Origin: Phoebastria nigripes
Lineage: Eukaryota > Chordata > Aves > Procellariiformes > Diomedeidae
Direction of reading: 5' to 3'
DNA length: 64,000 bases
Assembly (NCBI GenBank): GCA_035582835.1
Contig: JAYKAV010003362.1
Coordinates: 133,617 to 197,616 of the forward strand
Shown here: piece after piece, positions 49,801 to 62,350 of the stretch
Position numbering within the stretch: the first letter of the stretch is position 1
Layout of the letters: every line of letters begins with the position of its first letter
The notes under the pieces: generated by a model
What the model was told of the DNA's origin: nothing
The model's input: the letters and a program-made list of their open reading frames with translations, nothing else
Databases searched by the model: none
Program-made: the position numbers and the translations under genes

Positions 49801-52800
49801 ATGCAAAAAAAGAGTTACTTTCCTGACATTCAAAGGACCAAAGGAAGGAAAAAATAAAAACAAAAGCTCCTTATTAAAAGAAGCTGACCTGATTCTGTGC
49901 TGGTAACTCAGGGACTGAACTTCTGATAAGGCTGATGGCAAGAACAGCAGAGTTATAGTTTTGTTTTGCAATATCTGGTGAGTTTATTTTTGTTGGATAT
50001 TTTAGAACAGTAATTCCTAACTGAGGTCTGGGAGTTGTTCTTAGCTGAACAGTAGAACTGCAGTGAACAGCATTTTTGGTTAAAACTTAACTGAGGCAGT
50101 GTAGGATGGCCTTTAAGAAAACATGAGGGTTGATTTTGATCCATCAAACCACAACNTTCAGGAACCAAAGAAAACTAAGGAAAAACAGGGAACTTGGAAG
50201 CCCTGTGATGATGTTTGAGTACATGCACTGAGATACTTTAAAGACCTGGTTTTCAGAGATGACTACTTGATACTGAAAAACTCCAAACAAACAAAAACCC
50301 CATCACATCAACACACGAGGACTGTGAGCACTCAGAAATAAATTTTTCCAGGTCCACAGTAAACCCTTATACCGGGATAAGTTAAATAAATAACACCTCC
50401 CCCAACAATTCCTAATAGAAGTCAATTACTAATTAATTCAATAATTTTTTTCCCCGCTGGACAAAAAGGACATAGCAGTGAGGCATTCCCCAATTCTGTT
50501 ATCAGTCCTGCTCCAATATTTAGCCTATACCTAGGAAAGTCTTTCTGCTTCTGCATCGCCCTGTCTGACAAGAAGAAAACCTTTCTTCTTCTTCCTCACC
50601 CCATGTGGGCATACAGGTGTAGGGTCCTGCACCTGTACCCTCTGTAATAATTGTGTATGTGGAAAAACAACGAATGTATTGAAACAGTCCTCTATTGATG
50701 GTGAGGCACATCCCTGAGGAATCCTCTTCCATAGGGGGACATCGGGCAGAGCAATTGCTGAAGGGATTTCCACAAGTGCAGATAGAAAGGCCAGTAAGAC
50801 CATATAATACAGTCCTAAGCTTGCGCAACTGATGTCCTAAAGAGAGGATTTGTGTACATAACAAAGAGACAGCCCCTATACCAAAAAAAGTATGATCAAA
50901 GCATAAGACTAACTTTGATAATTGACAGTCTTAGTTGAGGACACCAAACGCCAAATAAATAGAGACACCTCCCTGTGTTTCACTCCTCACTTCATCCGCC
51001 CAGAGGGGAGGTTCTGCAGGCATGATGCCCTGTTCATACAGGACCTATAAGTACAGGGTCTAGCACATTTTTAACCCTCTTCAAATTGAGATCTGTAAGT
51101 AGTAAAATACAGATTGGTGTTGCTCCTAATTAAGTACATCTGTTTCCACCCAGAGCACTTTTCTGTCAGCTTGAAGGAACACCCAGCACTGGCAAAACAG
51201 ATGCCTTGAATTAGCACAGAAGTCATACGTGCTGACATGCCTAATATAAGCTGATTGTCCCACTTTTCCACCCACTGAATTCTTGTTGCTAATCTAATTA
51301 ATACCCTCTGGTTATTTCAGATGGTCACTTGGCAAGTGACAGCAAAGATAAAATGCTCGGGTATCTTGTGACATGTACCTGGTTTTTGTCTACCCCATTT
51401 CCAACACACTGTTTCTCTCCTCCTTACTGTTCACCCCTTGCAAACATGGTGTCTCTGCTTCCCAGCTTTTGGGAGAAGTATCGAGATACAAAGAACCTGG
51501 CTGAATTGGAAGCCCAATGTATCTCTCTCTTTTTCCTACATTTTTCAATTTATTGCCGCTGTTCTCCTCTGTGTCCCTTCCCCTTTTGCATCCCTTCTCA
51601 CCTCTCCCATCTCTAATACTACCTGCTCCTCACTTTGCCTGTAGGCTTTTCATGCAGCCCTCACAAACTCATCCACCACCCACTGGTACAGTGTTGATCT
51701 AGAGGCTACAGCTAGGGCTAACAACCACGCTGGGCTGGGTATAACCCACTGAGCAGGAGGACAGTCCTCACCTAGAGATCTTGCAGACTAAGTATTTGAA
51801 GACACAAGGAGTGAAGGAGGATGCAGATTTGGTACAAGGTAAAATATTTATGTTTACTGTATGTTTGGCCATTTTCATGCGTTCTGGGAACAAGTAAGAG
51901 GCACTGAAGATGTAGGGTGGTGGCTCCTTTGCTGAGCACAAAGGGGATATATTTTCCCCTCCTCGTTCTCCTACTCCTTCACCTCAGACTGAGGCTAAAC
52001 AAAGCCATGAACAACCACGGTGAAACTAAGAGCACACATCAAAAAAAAAGGTCCTTCTGCCAAAGAGCTCTCTTCCCAAGAGAAGGGATACCAAAGAGCA
52101 AAACTCCAATTGTAATCCAAGAATGATAGTTAACTAGTATGTGTACGTGTGATAGATCTCACGGAAGAGGCTCTTTTTAGAGGTAGTAAGTGAATGGAAG
52201 CAGTGCTTTAAAAATCATAATGCTCATTTATGGGGGAAACAAGAAAAGCTGCACAGACACGGGAGTGTCTTTTTAACATGCTGCTGACAATAAATACAAT
52301 AATTGAGTTCAGTCAGACAGAAAAAATAAAGACCCAGGACCTGAATTCTTTAGCATCATAGGTCTTATACTAGATCAAAAATATTCTCTTGTTAGTTGCA
52401 CCATCCTATTTTCTCTTTGGGAAGTCACTAGAGGGCATCATCACCTACTCAATCTTGCCTGCAGACCAGGTCAGAGCATTCATATCCTGCCCTTCAGAAG
52501 CTCATCAGGGAACAGGATGGGTGCACCTATGCTGCTGCCTGTAAGACTGCCCTCTGCAGAGCTCTGAAAACTCAGCTTTCCAGTTGTTCCCATAGCCCTA
52601 GCAGAGGGGCACCTGCAGGGCACCACGAAAATGGCCTACTTTGGATCACAGCAGAGAGGAGAATTCAGGAGTACTTGGTTCACAGCACCCTTAAGCACAC
52701 ACACTGGAGGAGCCTGGAGCACTCACCCCCTGGTTAGAGCTATCATCTGCTTCGCAACCACCCCTGCACAGCAGCTCCCTCTCAACTATCTCTTAAAAAT

Positions 52801-52886
52801 GGCACTACTAAACCAAGATGTCCATCAACTGCCTAATACTCTCACTTCTTTGTAGGGTTATCTGTAAAAATGCTCACATAGCGACT
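46811..52886. other. Intergenic sequence; no gene recognised
   Basis: AT-rich with short chance ORFs. A 17-base T-tract lies at 49426-49442. No exon with a recognisable protein domain was seen on either strand. Confidence 0.55.
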
Positions 52887-52914
52887 TTTCCAAATTGCCC
52901 TGGCAATTTGGAAA
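52887..52914. repeat. Perfect 13-bp snap-back inverted repeat with a 2-base centre
   Basis: TTTCCAAATTGCC, centre CT, GGCAATTTGGAAA. Extending outward gives a T opposite G. The arms are perfect and nearly contiguous, so the DNA could extrude a cruciform. The loop is too short for a microRNA precursor. Confidence 0.9.
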
Positions 52915-55900
52915 GAAGAAGTGCTGAATAGACCATGAGAAGACGATTAGTTTTGTTAGACCGAGGGCAGGAATCATGTCCCACAGATTCATCATAAATG
53001 TGTCTACTATGCAGCACTCATACAACAACCCAGGTCCCATTTTTACACTAGCACTCTTACAGTGAACATGCCAGTGGAAAGATCTGGGTGTTGCATGAAC
53101 TACAAACACAGCGGAGAAGGTCCAGCCGCTGACTTGAGTATTTGCACACAGCTGCTTTACCCCCATTCTTTATTTATCCCTGTCTTCTCTGCTTCTTGTG
53201 CTTCCTAAAAAGTCCCAGGTGGGTCATCTCCATGTCTTGGTATTCATCACCATGAACACAACCCCCACTGTCCCAGGATTCCTTAATAACATCACTACTT
53301 GGACAGCTTTGCTGGAGGTAAAGCATGCACATACAAACTGGGAGTCAGGGAGCTTCTGAGCCCTTGAATCCAATTACAGACACTGCTACACACATACAAA
53401 TTCACACCAGGGTGAAACCCAGGTACATGCTGCCCCCTGTGTATCACCACCATGTCCCAGTCCCACAGCCCAGGAGTGGTGTGGGTGTGACAGGGCCACA
53501 GGACCTGTGTTGCCCGTCTGTGCCCAGGCACGGCACAGGGAGCACCTGCTCCTCAGCTAAATGCAGGGCAGGAGAGTTTTCTCTCATGCCTCACTGCCTA
53601 CATTTTTCAAATTAATTTCTTCTGTGGGTGGAGAGCTGTAACATCTTGAGAAAGGTCTTCATCCATCAGAGGACTTGGAAGGAAGCACCTGTTTTTTTAG
53701 GAAATGATGGAGTTCAGAGACACCACAGACAAGTGACATGATGGCTCATTGCATGCAAAATACACCTATGTCTCACCAGGGTCTTCCAAGAGCAGCTTTG
53801 GACCATCCCCAAAGCCTGGAGCAGTGCAAAAAGCACCTGAAGTTCCAGTGTCGGAAACACCTGTTATACAAGGAACAGGTCTACAGGTCATAAAGAGTTT
53901 GTGGCATTTTGATTTTTACCTGGGATTTTCCCTTCAAGGGGTGGGTACCTGGAGCTGTTCTATCCAGGCTGACTCCCAAGTGCATGCTTTAGTTTGGAGG
54001 GAATAAATAAGCAGTAGGTGTATAGCCCTGCACTATTAGCACTGGTGTACCCGGTATAATGTGCAAGAGAGCTGCTTTATCAACTCGTTAGCAAAATAGA
54101 TCGAATGTTGGAAGCACAACAGGAACTGGAGGAGGGGAGCTGGAGGGGACATTGATATTTATCACTAAAAAGCTGGAGGGGCAATGCTATAAAAGGCACA
54201 TAAGGTAAGTAGATAGGTAGGGAAGAGAAAGAAGGGGAAAACATTGGAACCAGATCCCAATTAAAAGGGTAATATATTCAGATTGGGGCACAAATGATCT
54301 TGTTAGTTGCATTGTCTGAGGCCTGGAAAAGATGACACATTTGCATTAGAAAAATCAAAGAAGCGGACTCAAGTGGGGTCATAAGTCTTTACAATTTTAG
54401 GTATCAGAAACTCCAAACCTGGTTAAAAACCTCAGTGAAAATTTCATGGAACTTTCTGTGATGAAAATTATCGATGTTTTCACGGAACACCAAGAAATAT
54501 TCACTTCAGAGCAAAAGCTTGCTTTTTCATATATACACTGAGTGACGAAGGTTTCCCTGGACTGGAAAGAGTGGCTCCTACCTTTCTGTGTACATACAGT
54601 GGGAGGATACTTGGTGATTATTATTCACTAAAGCTGTCGTATTAGGCAAAGGTACAGTCTGAGTCACTCTAACAGAAACCCACCCATTCCCAGGCCTACA
54701 GCACTTACTCACAAGCCAGCATTTAGATATGCAAATAACAACATATTGTTATCAGCAGCTTGTCCAATAATATTTCCTTTGTTTCATCAAAAAGGCGTAT
54801 CAGTTTTGTACAGTTGGCAGTGAACATGCAAAGAGGAATTTGAAAAAGCAAGACCAGCCAGAACAGCAGCCTCTGCCAGTCTGATTGCAGGCATCGCTGA
54901 TGTCAGATGATGCATCAGAAGCTTAGGGTGCTAATGACTTGTTGATGCGTTTGACATTATGCAGCTATCCCTTAGCAGATATTTTCATGGTAGGTATTGT
55001 TTTTATAGATGTTGCCATATTACTCACGAGCTGGAAGTTTCAAGGGAAAATTTTGAAAACAGGATGAAAGCTCGAGGGGACAGGGAAGAAGTGAGAGAGA
55101 AAGCTTGTCTGAATCCTCACACATACTTAGTCCAAAACACAGAAACGTGAAATACCTTGTCCTTGGTCACAAGCCTGTTACAGAATCAGAAATATAGGAC
55201 ACCTGACTTCATCTTCTCAGCTACAGTCATTTGTTTATATTCATGTATACATACATATATAATCATCTGTAGTCCTTGAACAGAAGTTAAAACATATTCA
55301 AAAAAGGAGGAGAGAATTTGAGGTAATAGGTCTAACTAAATTATCATCCTGAAATAATCTGGCTAGTTTATCTTCTTTGGTTTTTTGTCTGTCTTTCCTT
55401 TGGAGATTTGCAAGACAATTTTTAGAACCTAATTAACTTTTTGCATGAAGATGCACTCCTTTCATTTTGGAGAATTAATCACATTTAATCTGCAGACACT
55501 AGCCATTATAGCAAATATGTCTGTCCATTGTGACAGATAGATTATGAGAAAATAAATGGAAAGTGACATTCACATTAGCCTGAGAGATTTTGGCAGCCAT
55601 CAACTTGCTTTTCTAGTTACTATGACTTTAACCATCATCACTTTTTCATTACAACTACCCGACTGAGTAGGTTAGGTTGCCAAGTGGCTTTTCCAGGCAT
55701 TTATTATGACAGTAATGTTGTTTATGTTTGAAGTTATCAAACCCCTTCTGAGTGAATTGCTTTCTTAAATATAGAGTATCTTGCTGTCAGCTAGAGACTG
55801 GCTGTGTGGGGCAGTTTTGGAGTCAAAGCTCTTTAGGTACGGAGGAGTGCAGATCCAATTGCAAACAGGGGAGAAGTCGTCATTAACGCATTTTGGGCTG

Positions 55901-58900
55901 CATATCCAAGGAAGTTTGTTCCAGTGGTGAAAGTGCAGATGTGTGTACCTATATGAGAAGGCAAATGAGCAAGAATACCAACGCAGTGAAATATGTCTAA
56001 GAAAGAGCACGGGGGGAAAGAACGAGTTCTTTCTAGATAAGAGGGATAAGAAGTATGGAAAAGATTTCCATAACCATGCCAAAGAAAAAGAGATACAGTT
56101 GTGTTTTGCACTTCAGCCAGAAGTACAATCAGTACTTTGCAGAATACATGCAGAAATAGGGCTGCTTAGGAGAGCATGTGTTCTAGGGTGATTTATATCA
56201 GCTAAATAAAGGTAATTAAAGATATAAAAGACTGAAGCAGTAAAAACAGGACTGAGCTATTTAACCAAGTGTGACAGCTTTGCATGACTGATTATTCATG
56301 AACTACTCCTAGGTAGTTAAGAAACATAAAATGTGATACATAACCTCCAGAAAGAAAACAAGCTATTTATTAAGAAACCTAGCTTTATGATCCTCCTGAA
56401 ACTAGTATAAATATTTGAATTCCTTTCTAAAAACTTTCTTAAAAACATGAATAAATACACCCATTCACAAAATGCACATATATATACATACATATATTTC
56501 CTAACTGGTAGTTAGAAAGTAGGCACCGATGTATGCCTACACACACACACACACACATATTAAAAAAATGCATATTCCAAAAGCATTACGCAATTAGTTA
56601 TCATTTCTACCTAATTCTTACCATGTATTTTTATGGAGATCAACTCTATAAACTAAGGAATGCTAAATTAGCAGGGCTTTAAAAAAGAGAAATAATGCAC
56701 AAAATTATCCTCTGATCAGGCTGAAAGCTCCTCCTCACAGGTACATAATTGAGTAGAACACTAAATGATGACTGTAGAGTGTATTAACAACTCTTCATTA
56801 ACTCTTCACATGCAGTAATTGCATTTGCTCCATCAGTTAGCTGCTAACACTGCACTGCAAGGGTATATATGTCGGGGGGTTAATGTGAGAGCCACTACAA
56901 CACTATGAATTCCCAGGTCATTGCACAGCACCTAGGAAATCCCTAATTACAGTTCACAATTCGGTAATGAATGAAACATATATAATTCTGCAAAACAATC
57001 TGTTAACGAAAAAAGCGGAAAGTAATTCTTGTTTATTCATCTGGACATCACAGCAGGAAGAGAGATAAGTGTTCATTTCCATGTGATTTAGAGTTTTTGT
57101 TAACTCTTTTCTTTTTTTTTTTAATTTCCCCTACCCATTCTGCTGCTAAGTATGACAATTTCTCTTGCTTTGTTGGGATTTTTTTCATTGATGAGGTACA
57201 GTATGTGAATATATAAAATTATAAAAAGTCATGCCATTATGAGCATGCTTTATTATGAGCCTGTTTTAAAGTAAACATAAAACGAACACCAAGGAATTGC
57301 TATCAAAGGTAATTACATAAAATAATATTGCCTGATTATCGAATGCTGTAATTGGATATTGCTGCAGTTGCCAGTGTATTCAGGTAGTATGTGGAAGTAA
57401 TTTTCCTGGAATGTCCATCTGAATCAAACACTAAATTTCACAGAGTAGCTTAAACATGGATATTCCAGCTTTTCTTTCCAGGTAAAATCAAGGCACAACT
57501 TCTGCAAGATCTGTTTTGGAATTGCTGCATCGTAGTTAGATTTTCCTTCATCCTATGTTATTCACATTTTATTGAAGAAAAAAAGATATTTTTAATGTAC
57601 GTAAACACACAAAACCCCCCCTCTAGAACCCCTTCATATTGATTTCTACAATTATTTTCCATCTTGTTTTGCTTCAGTATTTCATGAATAATTTATAGTA
57701 ACATTTCTGTCATTCCTAAATTTGTTCTATTTTGATTGCAACTACAAAGTTCCCTGGACAAATCAAAGTTTATATTTCAAAATCCTTTATGTCAAATGAA
57801 TATAGAAGTTACTTTTAAAAAAGCAGTGACCCTTTATATGGTTGCCTGCTATATCTGACTCCACTGCAGCCTTGCTTGCTTTTCTCTGCCACCAATTAAC
57901 AGTTGCAGCTAAAGGAAAAGGACAGATTTTGCAAGGAATCTGCAATGGGATGCTCAGCTTTCTCTCCTTTCACTGGCTAAAGTTTTTGTTTCTCTTACTA
58001 CAGCCTGGGGATAAACAATCATAATAAAGACATATATTCTTATTTTTTCTCCTGGAAATTCTGTAGAATTTCATGGCTAACCTTTCTGTAAAAACTTCAT
58101 AGTAGATTTTCTATCTATGAAGCTCTGCTGCAGCAATATCGTTCTTTTAAATTCAGTAGGATGGATTACAACATCCTACAAAAAAAAAAGTATTTATGCA
58201 TGACTTGAAAAGATTTCTACTGGACTTTGCAGGATTTCCTCCCTTCATCTTTTCAACACAACTTATCCACAGTGCTTAAATGCAGTTTTGAATCTATGTC
58301 CCTAAAGATACTAACAGCTGTAAAACAGTGTCAGTAAAATAAAGGCAGACCTACTTCCAGGAAAACATGCATCGTTATGCAAAACATAAATTAATGATAT
58401 GCTCATAGCATTAGATATGGAAGATACTCATGGAGGTTGTCTAAGCTGCCTCTCTATTTATGAAGGCTTGAAACATCTAGAGACTAACATAACCAATACC
58501 AGAGCCGGTAACCTCATGTGGTATCTGTTACTCGGACAACTGAACTTCCCATGTACTGAGCACCTGCTCTGAATTATCCTCCAAACCTGCTTTGTTTCAA
58601 GAGGCCTTTGTAATAGCAGAACAATTAGCCTCAGTGTTTTCATAGTGCAACACTGTCAGCCCAAGAGAGGAAGATACACAATGCAAATGATGACCCGAGG
58701 ACTCGGGAATTTAATAAGCAAAAACACCACATGCAAACTCTGGTGGGTAGAGATTCCTCTAATATGTATGAGTGTTGGTTTTAGAGCAAGATGGAGTGAT
58801 CTCGCTGGAATAAATTGTTGCGCAAGTGTGGAACATCCCTCTTTGACCTGCTGGATTTGGACAGCCCAGCTCTGGGCTGACACGCGACGCTCTGACCCTG

Positions 58901-60899
58901 AAGCTATTCTGCGGATACTCAGAAATACTCTGGAAGAAAGCCAATGGTCCGGTTTTTAGCTGGAGTCAAGGCATTTAGGCTGTATGACATAAGCATTTGC
59001 ATTGCATGATAAAAAGTGTTTGTGGCATCTAATAAACTCATTGTCTGGTTCATGTAGGTACTCACTGCTGTTGTTATTGTTGTGGTTAATAGTAGTAGTG
59101 CTAATATCATAGTAGCAACTGCCAGTCTCACTAGGGACTGGGCTTTGTGAAAAAAATAAATAAATTAAAAGCCAGAATCAGTCTCAAAGAATTTACACTG
59201 GAAATAAAATTTCAAATTTTATTTAGCTGCAGCTGAGGGGTCATGAATCACTGCCACACACTGCCACGTTTCAAGGCAGAGTAACACAAACTAAAAGCAA
59301 AAGAGCAATTTGTGTGCATTTATCAGCCTATGACCTAGAGAGTGTCAGAAGCTGATACTCTGCCTTGTCATTGCCCCTGTTGCAGGGCAATAACCCCTGG
59401 CAGACAGGTGTGGCGGCCCATCATGCTGCTAATCTCTTCAATCAGCCCAGCATGAATGNGTAGAGCTCATGAATAGAGTCCAAAGGGTGGATGTGAGAGC
59501 ATTATCTTGCTGCTACCTAGAGAAAGGGAGGCAGCGTTTCTCCTGTAAGCAGGACCATTTCATGTGGTTTGGTCCTTGCCCTCCAGAGCGCGGGAGCCTC
59601 CTTGGCTAGGAAATACAAGGAGCAGAATAAATTCAGCACCACTAGGGCAGGAAGGAGCTTTGCACTTTGCAGGGGAAACGAACCTCACGTTCTTGCCATA
59701 AAGGCCAAAAACCCAGTGCTGCAAGCTCACCAAGGGCTCATCTAAAAAGGCAGCCTTCAGCCTGGGGTGCCCAAGTACCATCCGGTTTTGTCACCCCTGC
59801 TTCCCCAGGATTGCGAAGCCCACTGAGTTTGCAGATCCTGCCGCTATACCCCTGCAGGCAAACTAAACCCCGCAATCCCCAGGGCCATTGGACTCCCTTG
59901 CCCCATGCAGGCTGCTAGTGGGGAGCAGCTAGTCCTAAAACATGCTGGGAACTGCTTGAGAAAGTGGCAAAACATGTGCCAGGGATGTTGTGAGTGTGTA
60001 ATGGCATAAATGATCAAGCGAGGAGTGTTTCTTCACTGTTTAATTTAGCAGCTCAGATATAGCTACAGAGGCCATATGCATTTAGTTTCCATCAGAGCTT
60101 CACAGAGTGATTATGTCCAAGTGCCAGCGCTGTGCAGAATGGACCAAATCCACCTTTGCTATCACCCCATTCGTTTCAGCAGAATTATAGGAATTTGGTC
60201 AGGTGAGAAAAACACTGCACAGTTCATGCTGGCTTGAACTGTCCCAATTCTTGAGACTTTACTGAAAATACCCACTGGGAGAGAGACCGGCTACTGTAAA
60301 ATTTCTCATCATTCTCTCCTCTAGCCCTGGTTAGATGTGTTTTCTGAAGGGCTTCCAGCCAAAAATTTTTGCTTTTTTGTCATTATTGTTTTGCTTCAGC
60401 TTGAAATTAAAACTGAAAAGTTAAAAAAAAAAAAAAAGGTTTGCTTCTAGAAACAGATGAATGGATGCATAATGCTTGAACAGATAAAGAAAGAGGGGCT
60501 TTTTCCTTATAATCAACTTGCAAAAATTCATTTTGCTGTGAAATTATTCTTCCTCCAATTCTGCCTTCCCTCCTTTCATTAAACTCACATTGAAATAACA
60601 CTCTTAATCCCCAAGAAGCATCAATATTTTTGCTGCAAAGTGTTGCACAACTTGTGGTATGGACTAATGCCATGCCTTAGCCATGAAGCAAGGTTTGACG
60701 TAGCTAAAGAACATCAAGTACAATACCACATTTTATCAAAACCAAACAGCAGAACAATGCACACAAGGCTCTTGCAAATATACCAGACCCATCAGATTTC
60801 AATCTGATAAAGTCAATACAGAGAAGAAATATAGGGTACAGTCTGTCTTCATTAACACAGAAATAGGCCCAGCAGTTCCACTCTCCCTATGCACCACGC
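52915..60899. other. Intergenic sequence; no gene recognised
   Basis: Mixed composition with an (AC)9 microsatellite at 56539-56557 and slightly GC-richer patches near 53200-53600 and 59500-59930. The ORF at 58645-58959 (104 codons) shows no recognised domain. No EHF exon, including its ETS-domain exon, was found on the - strand. Confidence 0.5.
56539..56557. repeat. (AC)9 microsatellite
   Basis: Uninterrupted AC dinucleotides followed by an ATAT stretch and an A-tract. Confidence 0.95.
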
Positions 60900-62350
60900 T
60901 CTTAACCCAACAGACTAGGGGACCAGCCTCTTGGGCTGGAATATTGGGAGTTTGGAGTTTAAAGATCTGTGCTTTTTTCAGCAGTGCACACGGCCCTCAG
61001 AAATGCTACAGAAGGGACTTGCCCAACTTCTCCCCCAGAGAGAAGGACCATGCGGCGTCTTGGTTTCTTGGGAGCGCCTCTCTGGAGACCTTCAGCAGGG
61101 GACTGACCTCTGTCCCCAGCTCTGCCTGCAGCTAAAAGGGAGGCACCCACACGGATAATCAGCCGGCAGAGGCTTAACATCCGCCGCATGGCTTACTGCA
61201 GTTTAATGTGCCCCTTCTAATGAGGAAGAAATATGTTAAAGAAGAATGCGGGGTGCACCACAGGGAAAAGCTGGAGAGCAGTTGTAGAGGGTCGGGCTGA
61301 GCTCTGGCCATTGGTGTTGAAGAACGGTGGCTCGCCAGCGCCGTAGCCATCCCTCGCCTTCCTGCCATGGGTGTCAGCACCAGGAGCACTGAGGACACCG
61401 GGGGATGCATCCCGAGCAGGCAGCGCAGTGGACATGGACCCCAGCTGCTTTCATCCGGAGCTTGCAGTTCTGGCTGTTGTTGCATGGAGTGCTACGTGGG
61501 CTAATTGCCCAGNGGTTTACCCCATTTCCCAGGCAGGTTTGGATGTTGGCCACACACTGTTGGCCCAGTTCAGATGCCACCAGTACCTGAGCAGGCTAAA
61601 TGAAAGCTACCTCAGGTCTCTCTGCATGCCCAGCTGACATATTCTGTTATGACATGGGTTGTCTACATTGACAAGTTAGGGGAGTAATTGTCCATGTGCC
61701 TTTCATTGTCCCATTACAGGGACAAAAGATCTGATCAGATGGATCAGTTTGTCTGTCAGAGTGCAGGGCAGCACCACACAAAAGTGTGCAAGCCAGTCCA
61801 AACACCAGAAACAACATGACTCTTAAAGCAGTGATCCACCTAACGATGCAAGAGATNAACCCTGCTAATTAAGGAGCTACAACAACCCTAGGCAGCAAGT
61901 GTAAAACCACCTGAGATGCGTTTACGCTACACCGGGCGCTGTGCACAGGCAGTTCAGCAGAGGGGCTATGCTAATTTTGTGGCTAGCCTGCTTCCAGCAC
62001 CCAGCCTGGCTGCTCACAATGACCCAGGGCACCCCAGCGCTGCACCCTGCCCTGAGCCACACCCAAGCTGAACCTGCTGGCTCTGACATGGGGGGAGCCT
62101 CAGTGCACCATGATGTTTTTCTTGAACACACAGCTCTTACGGGCATCACCAGGTTCCTCGCTCGCTTTTTCTGCTCATTTTTGGGGGACATGTATGGGGT
62201 GCATATTGCAGAGGGGCCTGACTGCACTGCATAACCCAGCACAGTCAGTGCTGGGCTGTGCTTCTCTTCGGTGGAAACCACAGGGTTTGGGTTACGTTCC
62301 CTAGAGCCCCATCTTCGTGGTTTGCATTCTGATTCGTGCCTCAGGTGCAG
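60900..62350. other. GC-richer patch without an assigned gene
   Basis: Composition rises above the surrounding DNA and several overlapping ORFs appear on both strands (61174-61485 -, 61371-61637 +, 61922-62281 -, 61941-62234 +). Opposed overlapping ORFs of similar length are what GC-rich noncoding DNA produces, and none shows a known domain. It could be an old GC-rich repeat, an enhancer or a promoter. Confidence 0.35.

Noticed and set aside
58645..58959. 104-codon + strand ORF with an overlapping - strand ORF
   Set aside because: Neither strand shows a known domain or splice context; it is treated as chance.
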